A stretch of DNA of 7,870 bases from Riemerella anatipestifer_E (GTDB lineage Bacteria; Bacteroidota; Bacteroidia; Flavobacteriales; Weeksellaceae). Positions 5,434-7,870 of the stretch are shown here, piece after piece. The notes beneath the pieces are model-generated. The model did no database searches, was not told where the DNA came from, and saw only the letters and a list, made by a program, of their open reading frames with translations. Position numbers and translations under genes: made by a program. The DNA lies in NCBI RefSeq assembly GCF_009932355.1, contig NZ_LEKU01000027.1, positions 1 through 7,870 on the forward strand, in the 5' to 3' direction. The first letter of the stretch is position 1, and each line of letters opens with the position of its first letter.

Positions 5434-7467
5434 TTATCCTATCTCTACTCCGTTATCTACGGGTTCATCTGGCGTAACAAAAGAAAGCTTGCCGTCTGGC
5501 TTTGTGGTAAGCAGTAGCATACCTTGGCTTTCGATACCTCTTATTTTTCTAGGTGCTAGATTTAATAAAATCATCACTTGCTTGCCTACACATTCTTCAG
5601 GTGTAAAGCTCTCTGCAATACCAGAAACTACGGTTCTTATATCCACCCCTGTATCTACCTTAAATTTGAGGAGTTTATCCGCTTTTTCTACTTTTTCGGC
5701 TTCTAGTATGGTAGCGGTTCTTAAGTCTATTTTGGTGAAATCGTCAAAAGTAATCTCGTCTTTCATTGGCTTGGCGTTAGGGTTTGTTTTTTTATTATTG
5801 ATTTTGGTTTGCTCTAATTTTTGGATTTGAGCTTCTATGGTTTCGTCTTCTATTTTAGAGAATAGTAAACTTGGCTCGTTAATTTGGTGTCCTTCTGCTA
5901 AAAGCACTTTTTGGTTCTCCAATTCAGACCAGTTGCAAAGTTTTGTATTAAACATATTAAGCAACTTCTCCGAACTGAACGGCATAAAAGGCTCTGACAG
6001 TTGGGCTAAAGCTATTGCAATTTGAGTTCCTATAAACAGGGTGTTGGCTGTTTTGGCTTCATCAGTTTTGATGGTTTTCCAAGGCTCTTCGGTTTGTAGA
6101 TATTGGTTTCCAAAACGCGCTAAATTCATAAGCGCAGACAGGGCGTTTCTAAACTCAAATTTCTCTAGATAGTCTTTTATTTCTGTTGCAGCTTTGTTTA
6201 TTTCCTCTAGTTCTGTTGCATTGGTGTTGCCTTTAGGCACTCGTCCGTTGTAATATTTGTGGGTAAGCACGGCTACTCGGTTGATAAAGTTTCCTAAAAT
6301 ACCCACCAATTCCGAGTTGTTTTTGGTTTGAAATTCCTTCCAAGTAAAGTTATTATCTTTAGTTTCGGGAGCAGACGACAATAATGCATAGCGAAGCACA
6401 TCTTGTTGTCCAGGGAAGTCTGCCACATATTCGTGAGCCCACACTGCCCAGTTTCTAGAGGTAGAAATTTTATCATTTTCTAGATTAAGAAACTCAAATG
6501 CAGGGACATTGTTTGGCATAATGTAATCGCCGTGAGCCTTCATCATAGAAGGGAAAATAATACAATGGAAGACTATATTATCTTTCCCAATGAAATGTAC
6601 TAAATCTGAATTTTCTGACTGCCAATAGTCTTTCCAATCTTTATTGTTCTTCTCTGCCCATTCTTTTGTGAACGAAATGTATCCGATAGGAGCATCAAAC
6701 CAAACATAAAGCACTTTGCCCTCCGCATCTGGCAATGGTACAGGCACACCCCAGTTGAGGTCTCTGGTCATTGCACGAGGTTTTAAGCCTTCGTTAAGCC
6801 AAGATTTTACTTGCCCATACACATTAGGCTTCCAGTCGTGCTGGTGTCCTTCAATAATCCATTGGTTCAAAAATCCTTCGTATTCGTTTAGCGGAAGATA
6901 CCAGTTTTTAGTAGGTTTTAGCACAGGGCTATTCCCACTAAGCATAGATTTAGGATTGAGAAGTTCCGTAGGAGAAAGGGTAGAGCCACATTTTTCGCAT
7001 TGGTCGCCATAGGCATTGTCATTACTACATTTTGGGCAAGTCCCCACGATGTATCTATCGGCTAGGAACTCTCCTGCTTGTTCATCATAAAATTGTTCGG
7101 AAACCTCCTCGGTAAACTTTCCGTTCTCGTACATTTTAAGGAAAAACTCAGAGGCTGTTTCGTAGTGCTTTGCACTGGTAGTTCTGGAATATTCGTCAAA
7201 AGAAATTCCTAAATCTTCAAAAGATTTCTTTATGATTAAGTGGTATTTATCTACAATATCTTGAGGCGTTACGCCTTCTTTTTTAGCTCTAATAGTAATG
7301 GGAATGCCGTGTTCATCAGACCCACATATAAAGGCAACCTCTTTGCCTGTTCTTCTTTGGAATCTAGCGTAAACATCTGCCGGTATGTACACGCCAGCAA
7401 GGTGTCCTATATGTACGGGACCATTAGCATAAGGTAATGCTGCGGTAATTAACTTTCTCTCTGCCAT
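5434..7467 (-). CDS. metG: Methionyl-tRNA synthetase, E. coli-like with C-terminal tRNA-binding domain
   Basis: This class I synthetase joins methionine to tRNA-Met in the cytoplasm and is essential. From the ATG at 7467 it has 677 residues, the length of E. coli MetRS. The Rossmann catalytic domain has YANGPVHIGHL with HIGH at 19-22. The connective insert holds one zinc knuckle, C144/C147/C157/C160. The second ATP signature is KISTS (333-337), where the usual KMSKS has a second lysine. The anticodon helical bundle shows N-x-x-N-R (393-397) and W463, matching anticodon contacts in E. coli. After a Lys-rich linker (about 550-567), the last ~110 residues form an EMAPII/Trbp111-type oligonucleotide-binding fold that promotes dimerisation and tRNA binding. 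An in-frame TTG two codons upstream (7473) could extend it, but the ATG gives the family start MAERKLITAALPYANG and lies at a sensible distance from the promoter. It has its own terminator. Confidence 0.97.
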   Translation of the reverse strand: MAERKLITAALPYANGPVHIGHLAGVYIPADVYARFQRRTGKEVAFICGSDEHGIPITIRAKKEGVTPQDIVDKYHLIIKKSFEDLGISFDEYSRTTSAKHYETASEFFLKMYENGKFTEEVSEQFYDEQAGEFLADRYIVGTCPKCSNDNAYGDQCEKCGSTLSPTELLNPKSMLSGNSPVLKPTKNWYLPLNEYEGFLNQWIIEGHQHDWKPNVYGQVKSWLNEGLKPRAMTRDLNWGVPVPLPDAEGKVLYVWFDAPIGYISFTKEWAEKNNKDWKDYWQSENSDLVHFIGKDNIVFHCIIFPSMMKAHGDYIMPNNVPAFEFLNLENDKISTSRNWAVWAHEYVADFPGQQDVLRYALLSSAPETKDNNFTWKEFQTKNNSELVGILGNFINRVAVLTHKYYNGRVPKGNTNATELEEINKAATEIKDYLEKFEFRNALSALMNLARFGNQYLQTEEPWKTIKTDEAKTANTLFIGTQIAIALAQLSEPFMPFSSEKLLNMFNTKLCNWSELENQKVLLAEGHQINEPSLLFSKIEDETIEAQIQKLEQTKINNKKTNPNAKPMKDEITFDDFTKIDLRTATILEAEKVEKADKLLKFKVDTGVDIRTVVSGIAESFTPEECVGKQVMILLNLAPRKIRGIESQGMLLLTTKPDGKLSFVTPDEPVDNGVEIG

Positions 7468-7483
7468 TCTCAATTATTTTTTG

Positions 7484-7491
7484 CAAAGATA
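7484..7491 (-). promoter_or_regulatory. Bacteroidota-type -7 box for metG
   Basis: The minus strand reads TATCTTTG, identical to the box before the helicase, ending 16 bp before the ATG at 7467. The predicted leader is about 10 nt, which places the alternative TTG start at 7473 almost on the transcription start and favours the ATG. No clear -33 TTG is seen. Confidence 0.6.
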
Positions 7492-7603
7492 AAATTTTAT
7501 TGTGATATTCGATAATAAGGGCGATTGCTAAATGTGTCTAAAACATAAAAATGCAACTCTGTTGAGTGTCGCATTGTAATGAATATCGCAGAGCCTTGTA
7601 TTA
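7492..7603. other. Noncoding gap with two imperfect inverted repeats
   Basis: No convincing gene is seen between the metG promoter and the frame that follows. TGTGATATTC (7501-7510) is matched in inverted orientation by GAATATCGCA (7581-7590) at nine of ten positions. Inside this pair, AATGC-A-ACTC (7550-7559) can pair with GAGT-GTC-GCATT (7564-7575) around a TGTT loop, giving a 9-bp stem with an internal loop. No T-tract follows, so this is not an ordinary terminator. It could be an end of a mobile element, a structured leader, or chance. Confidence 0.3.
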
Positions 7604-7870
7604 TTGACCTGTTTTATTAAAAAAGACAATTACAAACAATCTGCTGAAAGCATTAAAACCAAACGACTTGCCTTACCACCAGATACCCAAGTGTATGGCG
7701 GATATAGAGTGAGTACCAATGTTGGTTTTGAGCAACAAGACAAGCTGTTTCTAGAGGTTATAGGTTCAAAAATAGACCCTAGAGGGAATAATGTTGAGGT
7801 TGCAGGGTTAAAATTAGAGGTTATAGGTTCAAAAATAGACCCTAGAGGGAATAATGTTGAGGTTGCAGGG
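7604..7870 (+). CDS. Unrecognised repeat-bearing protein, partial (start uncertain, 3' end outside window)
   Basis: A frame is open from 7583 (after TAA and TGA stops at 7577-7582) to the window edge. It has no ATG, and the only plausible initiator is the TTG at 7604, giving 89 codons. The first third is hydrophilic and basic (KKDNYKQSAESIKTKR), followed by LALPPDTQVYGGYRVSTN. Two copies of a 21-residue repeat follow, beginning LEVIGSKIDPRGNNVEVAG, the second cut by the window end. Codon choice (AGA, GGT, GTT, AAA) resembles the other genes. I do not recognise the family. The pattern P-x-T-x-V-Y-G-x-Y, a short beta strand, then x-P-x-G-N-x-V-E-V is loosely like the C-terminal beta-rich part of conjugation proteins of the VirB10/TraM kind, but this is a weak impression. 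The lack of a good start suggests a 5'-truncated or disrupted gene. The opposite strand is also open here. Confidence 0.4.
   Translation, partial: MTCFIKKDNYKQSAESIKTKRLALPPDTQVYGGYRVSTNVGFEQQDKLFLEVIGSKIDPRGNNVEVAGLKLEVIGSKIDPRGNNVEVAG
7752..7870 (+). repeat. 63-bp tandem repeat, two copies, second cut by window end
   Basis: The sequence beginning TAGAGGTTATAGG at 7752 recurs at 7815 with no differences over all 56 bases available. The period is 63 bp, or 21 codons, so copy-number change would keep the reading frame. The base just before each copy differs (C7751 against T7814), a silent Leu codon change, which marks the left limit of identity. The number of copies beyond the window is unknown. 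Confidence 0.95.

Noticed and set aside
684..7437. Other open frames of 60-113 codons antisense to or overlapping the five complete genes
   Set aside because: All lie inside strongly supported coding regions in other frames, show no family motifs, and have low-complexity Ser/Phe/Leu-rich translations typical of antisense shadows.
7468..7473. TTG at 7473 as the metG start
   Set aside because: It adds only two residues not typical of the family, and it would sit almost at the predicted transcription start; the ATG at 7467 is the better choice.
7579..7620. ATG-started 13-codon ORF beginning MNIAEP
   Set aside because: It is very short, has no ribosome-binding or family support and overlaps the longer frame; most likely chance.
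7640..7870. Minus-strand frame through the tandem repeat, ending in a TAA near 7640
   Set aside because: It is open because the 63-bp period preserves every frame. Its translation is rich in Pro, Ser, Thr and Cys with no recognisable motif, while the + frame has codon use like the other genes. It cannot be fully excluded.
7752..7870. CRISPR array
   Set aside because: The two repeat units are directly adjacent with no unique spacers, and the period is a multiple of three within an open frame.

Overview
The window looks like chromosomal DNA of a low-GC member of the Bacteroidota, most likely the Flavobacteriia/Weeksellaceae group (Riemerella- or Chryseobacterium-like). The reasons are: AT-rich codon use; no Shine-Dalgarno sequences at usable distance; perfect TAnnTTTG -7 boxes just upstream of three genes; a 677-residue methionyl-tRNA synthetase of E. 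coli type with a KISTSRNWAVW signature that I associate with Bacteroidota; and the tail of an IS982-family transposase, a family known from Riemerella (ISRa1). The genus is inference; nothing here fixes the species.

Layout, left to right. Bases 1-171 encode the last 56 residues of an IS982-type transposase, followed by a probable right terminal inverted repeat ending near 185. An acyl-CoA dehydrogenase (237-1376, +) starts about 50 bp beyond the element and ends at a hairpin terminator. A YqhD-type NADPH-dependent aldehyde reductase/alcohol dehydrogenase (1438-2604, +) follows and ends at a very strong terminator. A DEAD-box RNA helicase with a DEFD motif II (2665-4014, -) is convergent with it. 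A second, paralogous acyl-CoA dehydrogenase (4143-5273, -) and methionyl-tRNA synthetase metG (5434-7467, -) follow, each with its own terminator. Bases 7474-7870 lie divergent to metG and hold a short noncoding stretch, then a 5'-unclear open frame that runs off the window in a 63-bp (21-codon) tandem repeat.

The complete genes are independent housekeeping or metabolic units, not one system. The two acyl-CoA dehydrogenases would feed electrons to an electron-transfer flavoprotein not encoded here, YqhD detoxifies aldehydes, the helicase remodels RNA and MetRS charges tRNA-Met. All minus-strand genes are separated by terminators and each has its own -7 box, so they are probably monocistronic.

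I see no new defence, CRISPR or biosynthetic system. The parts most worth attention are the edges: an IS end beside acyl-CoA dehydrogenase 1, and the unrecognised repeat-bearing frame at the right end. Both ends lie in repeat-type sequence, which suggests that this window may be a whole short-read contig broken at repeats.
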